Of a stretch of DNA of 64,000 nt, positions 38,701-51,900 are shown one piece after another (position 1 is the stretch's first letter; each line of letters starts with the position of its first letter). The notes beneath the pieces are model-generated. The model saw only the letters and a program-made list of their open reading frames with translations. It was not told the origin of the DNA and did no database searches. Origin of the DNA: Ilex aquifolium (lineage: Eukaryota > Streptophyta > Magnoliopsida > Aquifoliales > Aquifoliaceae). The position numbers were made by a program, and so were the translations under genes. The stretch lies in contig OX637402.1 in the NCBI GenBank assembly GCA_951799425.1, positions 2,356,501-2,420,500 on the forward strand, in the 5' to 3' direction.

Positions 38701-41700
38701 ACTCACCTCCCATTGATGGGAGGCCTGCACACAGGCTGGGGGAGCCTCATGGACGAAAATGCATCATCTCTTCTCCATATATTCAGCATTCACAAGCCAT
38801 TGAAGGGAGTGGCTACCTAAGCTTAGGAGTAGTTCCAAGGAAGAAGATTACAAAATACTAAAAATTAGAAATACTTTTGATTCTTGCAAGACTCCAAATA
38901 TCTGTATGGACAACATGAAAAGAACTTGACTGATGACTTGAAGAACTAGGAGGAAAAAAACTACGATGATGCTTGCCTAACTGATAAGCCTCATATTCTA
39001 ACATTGAAGAAGAATTCCAATCATGGATAACTTGACACAATTTTTGCAAGGAGGGATGACCTAGTCGGAAGTGTCACTAAAGTAGAAGACTCGTGAGCAG
39101 TCAAGGTCGAAAAAGAACCATCAGAATCTAAGTAATAAAGGACATTGCTCTCATGTCCCAAACCAATCATCTTATTTGTTTTGAGTTCCTGAAAAACACA
39201 AGAAGATTGAGAAAACATTACTGAACAATATAAGGACTTAGTTAACTGACTCACGAATAATAAGTTAAAGAGAATATTAGGAATAGAGTTACCTCAATTA
39301 GCATAAATGTGAAGAAAGTGAAGATAAGTGTTGGACGAGCTGACGAATCAGGGAAGAACACAATCTGCCCCAAAAAACAACTCCAAGAAGTTGTTCAAGC
39401 AAAACTTTCGCAAACCAAAAAGAGGCGGTGTATCCAAAAAAAGATATGCCCAAAACACCTTCAGTAGCCAAAAGGAGCAAACCCTAAAGTCATAAGTGTG
39501 ACCAGACGCAAAAAAATAAAAAATCATTGTGGTCTAGTTTTTGAGGCAAAAATCATCGAAAAACAAAAATAGACGAGTCAATCACAAACACATTCTATAG
39601 TTTTAGTGAAACTCGTATTTTCTGCAAAACAACCTAATCATGAAGAAACAAGGCACAAACAAGGACTATGGTCATTAGACAATCCTAATCTCATTGGTGA
39701 AGAACAACAATCACAACCAAAGGAATTGAACAATCAGTCATTATAACTCCTCAAGACATGATTTAGGATCCAAAAAAGCCTCACACGACTAATCGTGGTT
39801 CCACAATGAATAGTAACCCGCGAAGAACAGTAACTACAGTGAAAAGTAACTTCTGTGAACAGTACTGTGATGATCAGTTTCAGCAATAACAATGTAGAGA
39901 AGAAAAAAAAAAGAAAAGAAAAGAGAGAGAACGACTATAATAGATGCTCTTATACCAATTTGAAACTAAAATAGTTAAATATTAGGGTTTTAAGTTTAGG
40001 AGAAAGGAGAAGAAGAGAGAGAGAGAGAAAGAGTGAGAAATAATGTATGTGAGCTAGGTTGTCCTACACTCTTATTTATAATAAACTGATAGTATGGGTA
40101 ATTGCAATATTACCCAATGATCAAAATTTTATTTCAGCGTATTGTTTCGGTCACCTAGGAAACGGAAACGTTTCAACATGTTTTGGAAATGTTTCGAACC
40201 GTTTTGAAAACAGAATGAAAAAATAAAAATTTAAGAATTATTTTTTCAAAACATTGGTCGAAATATACCAAAATATCTTGAAATACCTTGAAATATTCTG
40301 AAATAATTTTGCAAATGTATTGAAATATAATAAAACATTTCGAATCATTATGGAACACCTCGAAGTATTAGAATTTCGATTTCATCACTGATTTGTTTCG
40401 GTTTTCTTGGAAACGGAAACGTTTCGGATGTTTTGACCGTTTCGAAACGATATTTTGATCCTTGATATCACCCTACACTACTAATAATATAAAATAAGAA
40501 CTCCAACAACAAAGGTAAAGATAAAAAGGTGCATGAGAGGACAAAAAGTCTTAATATGAAAAAAAGAGTAGAAAAGAAACAAAAAGGTTACAAGATGAAA
40601 AGAAAAAAGCATAACAAGAAAATAAGCTCCAAGTCTCAACGAACATCATACACTTCGACTCGTATCACACTTTTCCATAGAAATGATTGTGCTTGGTTTG
40701 TATTCTATATTTAGTTGTGATATGAGGTGTCATACTATAATTGGTTGCCGGTATCTAAAGGACGGTCATAAGGGTCACATGAATTGAGATAGGAAATATG
40801 GGCCTCCAACATGAGTAGTAGAGTACCAGAAGGTGCATTGGCTCTTTTATGTATTGTATAGACATTAGGGTGCTATTATCGGTCTTGTAGCTCATTCATT
40901 TATTGATTTGCTAAAAATTGTAGAAATAAGATCTAATAAGCTTTGCAAGCCTTTTGCCTCACGTTTTGCTTCAGTTCTCATCGTCTTCTAATTATGAGAG
41001 ATTTCCCTCGGGCTAACTGGTTGGGATGCAAGTACCTTTGTGTCTATACCTTGTTACTTTCTAGAAGCAATACACGTATTATGGCATACCGATTCAATTA
41101 CCATCAAATTCGAACTCCAAATAACAAAATTACGGTCCAGAAATCCATGAAGATCTCTCATGAAGGTAAATAGCTAATTTAGGTGTTTATAGCAAAGCGA
41201 ATAAAACAATAAAATATGAACCACGAATAGAGACAAGAAATCCATGCAGTTCAGAACTTTGATCCACATGCTCCGGCAAGCCAACAATAATTGCTATTGT
41301 TAATGTTAGTTAAGAGCAAGAATGTTTAAGGAGTTCCCTCCACGATTACTTGCAAGGACCCCTAAATTTAAGAACATTGTAGAGGTGTTTGATGTGGTCT
41401 CAAGTCTTAAAGGTAAATTTGGAAAAAAGTGTACTAGTGGCCATTAATTCAAATGAGGAAAAGATTAGTAAGATAGTAGGATTGTTGGGGTGTAAAGTAG
41501 CAGAGTGACCATTGAAGTACTTAGGACTACCGTTGAGGTGGAATTCACTTTTGTAATCTTTTTGGGACCTGGTGGTGGAAAAAGTTGGGAAAAGATTAGA
41601 AAGCTTATATATCCAAAGGAGGGAGGCTAACTCTTGTCCAGTCAGTTTTATCTAGCATTCCTACATACATTTTATCTCTATTTATATTACCAGGGAAAAT

Positions 41701-44700
41701 AGTTGAGACTTGAAAAAATTATGAGGGATTTTCTATGTGAAGTTAGGGGGCAAGGAAGAAAGGATCATTTGATTAGTTGGGGGCGGTGTCTAGATCTAAG
41801 GATAAATGAGGTCTCTCTATTGGTAATTTGAAGGCAAGTGGCTTTGGAGGTTTCCCTTGAAACTAAATTCTTTGTGGCATTTAGATATTTGTAGTAAATA
41901 TGAATTACATGCTAATGGATGAGACACTAATATGGTTGAAAGGAGTGGTTTCCGATGCCCGTGGAAATTCATTTCTCAGGGTTTGGCGAGATTTTCCCCA
42001 AGAGGTGAGGTTAGTGGTGGGTAATGGGGGGAAAGTAGTCTTCCATATGTGTTTCCTCATCTCTATCATTTATCTATGTTTCACAATTCATTCATTATGT
42101 CTATGATTCGGTCATTTATTGTTTATCATATTCTTGGGATTTTGGTTTTCGTAGGAATTTAGATGATAGAGATACAATTGATATGATTTTATTTCTAGAT
42201 ATTCTTAATAACATTGTGTTGAATATTGAGTCGGTGATAAAAGAGAGTGGTTGTCGGAACCATCGAGAGTTTTCTCATGTAGATCTTTCTTTAATTCTTT
42301 AGTGGAGGAAAATTCTTATCCTTCTTTTGATCTTGCTATGATGATATAGAAAGCAAAAGTACATTTCAAGGTGCAAGTTTTTGCATGGACAGTAGCACAT
42401 GGTAAGATTAATATTGACGACTTGCTTCAGAAATGGGAACCTTACAGTTGTCTTTCCCCTTAGTCGTGTGTGGTGTGTGATGTGTAAAGGTGATAGTGAG
42501 AGTGTTGATCATTTATTTTTTCATTGTCCAGTTGCTTTGAATGTGGTATCGATTGTTTCAAGAGGTGGGCCTTAGTTGGGTGATCCCGCTTACATCCAGT
42601 TCCTTATTTATTGAAGATGTTAAAGGTGCCTTACTCTATGGAATTGTGTTATCATTGCTACTATGTGGGTAATTTGGAAGGAGCATAATATAAGAATTTT
42701 TGAAATTCGGAATGAGTCTGTGGAAGGATTGTGGGAGCGTATTTATTTTTTAGCATCGTTTTGGGCTTCAGTTACAAAGGCCTTTAAAGGAATTCGATTT
42801 TTTGCTATACAAGCGGGATTGAGAGATTCATGTGATTTATAGGCATTTCCTAGTATTTTATTGTTATTGTAATTTTCTTTGTTTTTGATTGGATTTCTTA
42901 TCCAATCTCTCTTTACGTATTCTCATTTTTATTTTAATACAAGAGATATGTTTCCTATCAAAAAAAAAAAAAAAAAAAAAACCAAGTGATACACCAACCA
43001 CATGAGAATGTATTTACAATGCTTTAGAACACTATAGTTAAGACTATGAAATTGGTATTAGGGTTTAGGGAAAGGAAAGGAAAGGAAAGGAGGATGAGAG
43101 AAGACAAAGATGGAAAGAGACAATCTGTGTGTAGGCCGTGTGTTGCCCTATACTCTCTTGTTTATAGTAGAGTAATAGTTACAGTAATTACATTATTACC
43201 CTACATCATGGTTATCAACATCCCGATCTGGATCCTAGGATCTTATGATCCTACAATCCGGTGTAAACAAATCGATATGTGTCTCTTGTAGAATCCCAAA
43301 TTCGTAGGATTTTAATGGGATCGTGATCCGAATCTTATAGGATCGTAGGATCTCGATCCAAACTGTGATTTTACCAATCTATGTTGTTGAGTTTGTTTGT
43401 TGGACATATTTAGTTATTGAGCAATCTAATCCATATTTTTCGTTTTAATAGTTAAGGACTCGATCTAAAGGTGAATGTCTTATATAAGAGTGAGTCGGGT
43501 AATTTCAGTGGATGAGAAAAGCTATAAAACGTTTGTTTCGTTTACAAAATGGTCTCTTTCTTCATTCGTCTCTGTCATTGAAAAGTTAAAAGCAATGGTT
43601 AGATTTGATTTTCTTTCTGCAAGTAATCATAGGTAGATAGTCTTCAATTTTTATTCTTTTATGTTTTTTTGTTTGGATGTTGAATAGTTAATGTTATTAT
43701 ACAACAGTCTTTCAACTTTCCAGTCTCTCCTTTGTATCTCTTTCTTTGAAAGTTAAGATCAAAATATTTCACTTCTTCTATTCCTCTTTTGCAAAATCCC
43801 ACAAGATTAATAGTCAATCTCTGATTTTAGACTCTTTTCAATGCTCATATTCTGATGCGCCCATCTGCTTTATCATTGTGCTTCTGGCAACTGTGCCCTT
43901 AAAGTAAGAAGATTAGCTTTTATCAGAAGATGCTGCGTACGGATTGTACCTGTGAGTTGGAGAATGGGAGCTAGTTAATTTTTTGTGACCGAGATGAAGA
44001 AATATAAACATGTGTCTAAAGATGTGAGGATAGATCAGAAGTTGTTTTTGGTTGAGGTTGAGGTTGAGGAAGAGCCTTTAGGGGAAGCTGTTAAGATTAC
44101 TGAAAGATCTCGTCTTTCAAGCTTTTCTATCATCGTGGGATTAGGTGGTATTTCCTGGTTGTGCGATGCGTTGGAGGCGGCAATTCAATGGAGAGGTCCA
44201 GTGACGTTCTTCAGAAAATTTAGATGTTACTCATATAAATTATGGGTTGAAAGGAGTTCCAACAGGAGAGGGCACTTTATTACTATTTCAAAGTTTACAT
44301 CCTCAAGCAAGAGAGATTTCATAGGTGTTCCTTATGGAGAGAACGTGAAAGGATGGAGGAGTTTTCAACGAATGCTTAGTGATATGTTGAAGGGTGATGG
44401 AATTGCTGGAGATGTAGATATGCAGGAGAATGAAATTGTGGAAAATAAGGATACTGATGGGAGTGCAGTTATATGTAAGAGGGAAAGCATCTTTATTCCA
44501 TGGAGGACCATAAATCAAAATCTGAAAATAAAGCTAAATGTTGATATTCAGTTGTTGCCATTTCAGCTTGATAAGCCTGTATTCTTCTGCGAAAACGAGG
44601 AACATGCTGCTTCCATATGGAGTGTAAATGCAATCACGACAGAAAATGTTGGTCTGATTAAATTTTTGAAATGGGTTCCAGAATCTAATTTAGGAAGAAA

Positions 44701-45916
44701 TCGAATTTCGTTTTTGGGAGGATGGATTGGGATTGAAGGTTTACCTTTTCATTTGTGGAAAGAAGAAGTGTTTAGGAAGATTGGCGACTGCTGTGGTGGT
44801 TTCGATCAGGCTGATCATGGTACTCTGTCTCTGTATAATTTGTTCAAGCCAAAATTATGGTGGGAAGATGTGAAAAGTGGCATATACCATCATTATTGAA
44901 TGTTGAATTTCAAGGGAAAATTATCAGATTACTGTTAAGGTAATTTTGAATCTTGGTGGGTCAGTTTCTGATCGAATGAAAATTCGAGAATTGAATGGTA
45001 GCACAAAAACTCGGTACTCCAGACTGAAGGTAGAAGACGATGACATGGCAAGGAAAAGGATATGTGGCATGATAGATAGAGGGGTTGTACAAAATAATCA
45101 TGCACTGGGAGGAGAGAATAAAGGAAATGGGCTGATTTCTTGCATAAGTCAACCAGGGATTGGGCCTGTCATTAATAATTAATACCTGGCAATTAAGGGG
45201 GTAGTTAATGCTAATCACGAATTGTTAGCTGTTAATTCAAATTTCAAAATACAAGGTGAGAGTCCAGCTGTAGGTGGGAGAGTGACTAATGAATTAATTG
45301 CTGATTCGGGGCTTTTGTGCTGTAGAAATGGAGTGGATCCAGGTCCAGTAGATCAGCTTGGACTGGATATCTGCATGAACTGGACCGGATAACGCAGTAG
45401 GTGCCTGAACCGGGTGGGAAGCTACCTGAACCGGATGGAAGCTGTCTGAAACGAACCGAATCGAACCGGGGAACACAGTTGAGATGAACCGGTTTAGTGG
45501 GCTGGACCAACTGGACGCCTAACTGGGCTGCTGGACTGATAGGAATAGCTGGACTGAAGTTAACCCAAACATGCAGCCAAACAAGGGTCTTCCCTTTCAC
45601 ACCAACTGTGATTAGGGCAACGAACACCACCGCCACCAGATGCTGGAACAAGCACAACTCTGGCAACAGCACCACTCAACAATCCAACGACACCACCAAT
45701 AGCCACACAAAGGTTACAACGATCAGACAAATGCCATCGACAAAGACGTAGTCACCAACCCAAATCCAACCAACGCCGAAACCACGATCAGCAACGATGC
45801 ACAACAGGCATCAACACCACTTCGAATCACAGCAAGAAACTACTTGAACACCATCAATTTCATCAACAGAACATCAACTCCAACAGGAGATGAACTTCGT
45901 CAACTTCAACAACACA

Positions 45917-45959
<43 letters not shown>

Positions 45960-48900
45960 TATTATTAGATACCAGAGAGAAAGGAAAAAGAGGGAAGGAC
46001 AAACCCTAAGGACCTTGCGGACCTCGTTCTAATACCATGTAAATGTAGAGAGAGAGAGAGAGAGAGAGAGAGATGTAAGAAATAATTGGAAGAAGTTAAC
46101 CTACCTTCCCTTTCAACTCATATATATATGTATCTCAATATGACTAAAGACTACTATATCCCTCTTAGGATATACTTATTACATAAATGCCACTCTATAT
46201 ATTCTAAGAGTTATTAAGAGCAAATATGGATTACAGATCATGGATGGGACCCTAGTAGGGTTGAAAGGGGAAGTTTTCGATATCCGTGGAAATACATTTC
46301 TCAGGGATTGATGAGACTTTCTCGAAATATTAGGGTGGTGGTGGGAAATGGGATGAAAATTCATTTTTGGGAGGATGTTTGGGTTGGGGAGTCATCTTTC
46401 TCTTATTTGTTTCCTCGTCTCTATCATTTATCTTCTTATCATGATATGACCATTGCTTCTATGATTATATCTTATAGTCAATCATATTCTTGGGTTTTTG
46501 GCTTTCATAGGAATCTTGACGATAGAGATATAAGTGATGTGATACGTCTCTTGAGTATGATTAATGATACCTTCTTATGTCAAGAGTCATCTGATATAAG
46601 AAGGTGGATTCTAGACTCTTTGGGTGTTTTTTCTTGTAAATCTTTTTATGTGTCACTTATTGATGATTCTTCTCATTCGTTTTTTATACCTGCTATGATG
46701 ATTTGGAAAGCTAAAGTGCATATTGAAGTGCAAGATTTTGCATGGACTGTTGCACATAGTAAGATTAATACTATTGATATGCTTCAAAAAATGATGCCTC
46801 ACTCTTGTCTTGCTCCGCAATGTTGTGTTATGTGTAGAGGGGATTATGAAAACATACATCATTTATTCTTACATTGTCCTATTGCTTTTTCATTGTCGTA
46901 CAAGTTGTTCGGATTAGTGAGTTTGTTGTGGGTGATTCCCAAATCCGCTATTTTTTTGTTTGTTCAAGATTTGATAGGGGTTTGAGAGGAGTGATAAGGG
47001 TATGACATTGTGGAATTGTGCTATTCTGAGGGATATTTGGAAGGAAAGAAATGTAAAAATCTTCAAAGATCGTTCTGAGTGTTAGGAAGTTTATGGGATC
47101 ATATTTATTTTTTGGCATCCTTCTGGGCTTCGGTATCTAAGGATTTTAAAGGACACCCACTCTTTGCAATTTTGGCTGGATGACGAGCTTCATGTGATAT
47201 ATAGGATGTTTATATATATTTCTTTATTTTATTTTCATTATGCTTTTCTTTTCTTTTTAGTGGTTGGATTTCTTATCCAACCATTGTCATGTACACTTAA
47301 TTTTGATTAATAAAATTTTTCGTTTCCTATCAAAAAAAAAAAAAAATGCCAAATTGTAGTTTATCATATTTCAATCATAAGTTCTATATCTTTCTATTTG
47401 CATTTATACTATGCTTGTTTTATTCTTGCTTTTTGAGAATTTTATATTTCTACATATATTTTTCGTCTCATTTTCTCAATTGATAAGATCTTAGGATTCT
47501 CGATCTGATCCTATGATCCCAATCCTTAAGTCTTGCCCATTGATCCAAGATAGGTTCCCAATTTTAAAAACCTTGCCCTACACTAATTAATTTATGTCTA
47601 ATACAAAAAAATAACAACTCTAACAACTATGAATGCAAATCTTTGCAAGAATGAACAATTTGTAGGAGAAAAGCCTCTTGTAGAGGCAAACACATCCTCG
47701 CCTAGGCTCTCAAATAAACTGCCAACGGAAGTTGTCCTCTTGGTTGTATTTCCTGAAAGTCCACTTCTCCATATCATAGTTCTAAACTGCATTTTTGAAA
47801 AAGGCTCCCATTAAAGTAAGTTATGACTAGTTATAGATACAAAAGCAACATTGTGATTTTACAATGCCATTGAAACATTGTTAAAGAAATTTAATTCATC
47901 CATTGAGTGAAAGTAATGTGGACCTTGGATATATCTTGGATTTTATAACTTGTATGCTCCAGGCATTGGCTATTATTTTTCTGAGGAAAAATTGTTCATT
48001 CTGTTTACGGTTTCGTTATTCTCAACAATCCTTAGATTAGTTATTCTCAACAATCCTTAGATTAGTTCTCATGTTACAACGAACCAACTTGGAACAAACT
48101 TTTTGAGCCTTGTTAAAATTGCAAACTCTTGTATAATGGAGGTGCCTCCTTTTTTTTGCTCAAAAAGAAAAAAAGAAAAAAGAGATGCCTCCTTTTCTTT
48201 GTAGTCATCAATAAATGGAAATTGTGAAGATATTTGTTGAGTTCCTCAGAACTTGTACTTGGCTATAGAAAAATAGCTTTGATATGGAGTGCTGACCATT
48301 TCTACTGACTACCTCCACTAGCAGCTTTCTGCTAATTTCAATTGTTGATTCTGTTTGTTAAGATTAGGTGCTTATCGACCTGCTAACCTTCAAGCTTGGT
48401 GTTTTCTTGCTTCTTGGGATCAGTGGTGGATACAGATGCACTTCTGGAAAAGGATATGGTAACTCTGGATGAGGCCTTAAAGACAGCAAACAATGCTGTT
48501 TTGATGGCTATAAATGCCATCTCCATTATGATATCTGTAAGTTCTTCCTTCTTTGCTTTTTCTTTGCCCCTCAATATTTTGTTAGGCTTCTAGATGCCTT
48601 TAATTTGTGTTACTATATATTTTTTTATTTACATATTGTTTTTGTTATGACAGGAGATGCACATAAAATTTCTAGATGTACCCAAAAATGAAGTGAAAGA
48701 ACTTAAAGCTCCAGAAATTATAAGAGTAGGTTTTCTGGCCTTCTCACTTTGTGTGAACTACTTATGATTTTTTGTATCCACCTCTATCTGAGTCTAGGGA
48801 GGGTGAGAGGTGCGCAACATTACCTCAGCATGCAAAGAGTCTGTTTCTGTGACTTGGGCCCATAACACCTAGGTCACAGTTGAAATAGAAAAACTAATAT

Positions 48901-51900
48901 TAGGGTTAGAGAGAAGTCGAGAAGGAAGAAAGAAAAAGAGAAGAGAAGGAGAGAATAATCAGTGTGTAGGCCTTTCCCCTACACTCTTATTTACACTAAA
49001 TTGGTAGTATAGGAATTACAATACTACCCTTCACTAAAAATATAAAATAAGAACTCTTAACACTCCCAGTCAAGTTAAAGCATAAAGATCAAAGATGCCC
49101 AACTTAGAGCAAAGATTATTAACGACAGATTGAGTCAATGGTTTGGTAAGGATGTCACCCAGTTGATCACTAAATTTGATGTATGGTTTGATAATCTTCT
49201 TACACATCAAGAGATCTCAAATAAAATGACAGTTCACGTCGATGTATTTGGTATTCTCATTAAATACCAAATTACTAATAATGAAAATAGGTACATGGTT
49301 GTCACAATGCATCTCCGTAGGATACCCATATCATGAAGGAGAGAACGAACCAACATCCCACACGTAGTGATCCATAGCCCGGTATTCAATCTCTGCACTC
49401 GAATGGAAAATCACATTCTGTTTATTGCTACGCCAAGTAACAAGATTACCACCAATAAACATACAATAACATGAGGTAAATCATCTATAAATAAGACTAC
49501 CTACTCAGTCAGCATCAGAGAAGCTAGTAACAATCATAGATTTTTCTGTATACTAAAGAATACGACAGATAACCTCCAAATGAGGCTTACGAGGACCATG
49601 CATGAACTATGGTTCAAAGTATCGATCGATACCCGATACGAGTTGGCTGAGTTTTATCTGATTCGACACCTGCCGAGATGATACTGTTACACGTTGCGTA
49701 CAAACCCTGAGTGTCGCACGACTCGGCCAAGTCATTCAAGTTATATGTGAGTCAATTCTGAGTCGCTGAGTTGTCATCACCGAATCATCCAATATGGTTC
49801 CGCGATGCCGCGGTATGACCTAAATCTCGTCATATTCAACATTTTCTTTTAGGTCATATCGTCCGATACCGCAACACGACTCTACGACCAACGTGTCTTG
49901 GAACTCTCCGAGTCGATGGCCGATACTGTGATTTTGAACTATGACATGAACAGACTAACCATACCAACAACATAGGTAATATTAGGTTGTGTAACTGTAA
50001 GATAAATTAGGTTACCAACCAACCTCCGATAGCGCTCCACATCATCAAAAACTTCATCACTCTCAACCTAAGAAGCATGGACACGGACACGGGACACGGA
50101 TACGACACGACACGGACACGCCGATACGACATTTCTTAAAAAAATAGGACACGGACACGTTGCGGACACGCTACAAAAAAATTATATTTTATATATAACA
50201 TTATATAATTTATTGTAAATATAGTGATAATGATATACAATTCATAAAAAAATCAGTATTTTATGGTAAAAAAAGCCTAATGTCTAGTCATGTGTGAATT
50301 TTTAGACTAAAACATCCTCATTATAGTCAATAATCATCAATTTTTTTTGTAGAGAATGCGTACCTAATATATAATTTAAATAATTGCTCTCATTTTCTCA
50401 ATTCCTCTTTTTTAAAATTTTTATGCATCTTTTGTTTTTATTATTATATTTGGAGTACAACTTTAATATGTCTAGTATTAATAATTATATGTTCTCAAAT
50501 TTTTAAGCTTTGTTAATCACATTTCAACAAATGTCTATTGTTTAGTAATAAACACGTTCTAAAGAAGTGTCCGACACGTCACCAAAGAAGTGTCCGAAAT
50601 AAAAAATTTATCATTTAATTATGGACACGGATAAAAGAGTATCGGACATGTGTACGAGAGTGTCCGAAGAGTGTCGGTGTCCGACACGGATACGACACGT
50701 GTCCGACACGGATACGTCACGTTCTCGAGAGTGTCCGTGCTTCATAGCTCTCAACATCTAACTTAATTGTAGAATCCATAGGAGTATCTGTTAGACATGC
50801 ACCAAGAGTCCCAGTCTCATATAATAAGTCCATTACATAATTTCATTGGCATAAACTCGTACCTTTTTTGGCCGAGCAACCTCGATGGAATCGAGCAATT
50901 ATTAAATATTTGATATGAAAGTACTTTTTTCAAATGGACCTTGAAGTGGGCAATATCATCTGAGTCATTACCTACTACTAATGTTAATGTCCTTAGTATA
51001 CACAATAAGAATAATAACACTTGTCGAAAAACGACAAATAAAAACTAAATGGTCTGAAGCATAGTTGTTAGTATCGTACGATACGCAATACGTATCGTAC
51101 GATACGTTCCGATACGGAGCCAAAACGATACGGATTGTAGGTCTGTATCGTTTTTGCGTCGTATCGTCCGATACACGATATGCTTTTACGATACGATACG
51201 TGCAAAAGCTGTTTTTTTTTTTTTTTTTCTGGAACGACGTCGTTTTGTATTAATAATAGGCTGATTTTTTTTATCCCTGCCACTGAAACGACATCGTTTA
51301 GTGGCTAGGGTTTACAAAAAAAAAATAAAATCCCTCTTTTTCTCTCCTCTGCGATGTTTGCTGCCTAATTTATTTACAAAGCCAAATAATTTTTTTTTTT
51401 GTGAATTATTACAAAGCTGTAGCTGCCTTTTTGGTCCCTAATTTATTTACAAAGCTATTTATTTGATAATTTATTTGGTCCCTAATTTATTTACAAAGCT
51501 ATGGTTGTGAACTTTGCATTATAATATAAGTGAACTATGTTGATGACTTGAATAGTTGGTGGAGTATTAATGAAATTCTATATTTTTATGAGTGTAATCT
51601 TTTTTTTTCAAAGGTATATATATTTTATTACTATTTATTTAAAATTACACCGTATCTTACGATACACGATACGATACACTATTTTTAAAAAACGATACGC
51701 CTTCCGATACACGATTTGATAACTATGGTCTGAAGTAGAGCGTTGAAAATCATACTTAAGTATAACAGTATTAAGCCAAACATGTGGTGGTTGTTTTAGG
51801 CCATATAGTGCTTTGTTCTGACGATACACTAATTGTTCCTTACCAGATAATGTTAAAGCATCCAATCCAAAATCAATTGTCAATAGGTCAGTGGCTTCTC

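Larger units (their letters stand above)
43207..47575. mobile_element. hAT-like element with GATC words, carrying LINE sequence
   Basis: It starts CATGGTTATCAACATCCC and ends, reversed, CAAGGTTTTTAAAATTGG, both fitting Y-A-N-G-G. The flanks are CCCTACAT and CCCTACAC (7 of 8). The ends hold arrays of GATCCTAGGATC/GATCGTAGGATC words (43220-43370, 47485-47550). Without the LINE-related middle the element would be a few hundred bp, so a LINE probably inserted into a small MITE. Confidence 0.75.
43036..47623 (-). mobile_element. Copia solo LTR split by a large insertion
   Basis: LTR halves at 43036-43206 and 47576-47623 belong together: both sides of the inserted element share CCCTACA, and ACTA lies outside both LTR ends. 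The LTR is of the same family as those at 39959 and 48880. No internal region flanks it, so it is probably a solo LTR. Confidence 0.65.

Noticed and set aside
45286-45751. Overlapping frames on both strands (129 and 84 codons)
   Set aside because: They arise from CCGGACC/ACC-rich sequence in a retroelement fragment, with no known domain.
24045-48423. Two separate genes split by introns 4-5
   Set aside because: Exons 4, 5 and 6 join in phase and give the continuous conserved ARC3 segment, with no stop or alternative start that would suit two genes.
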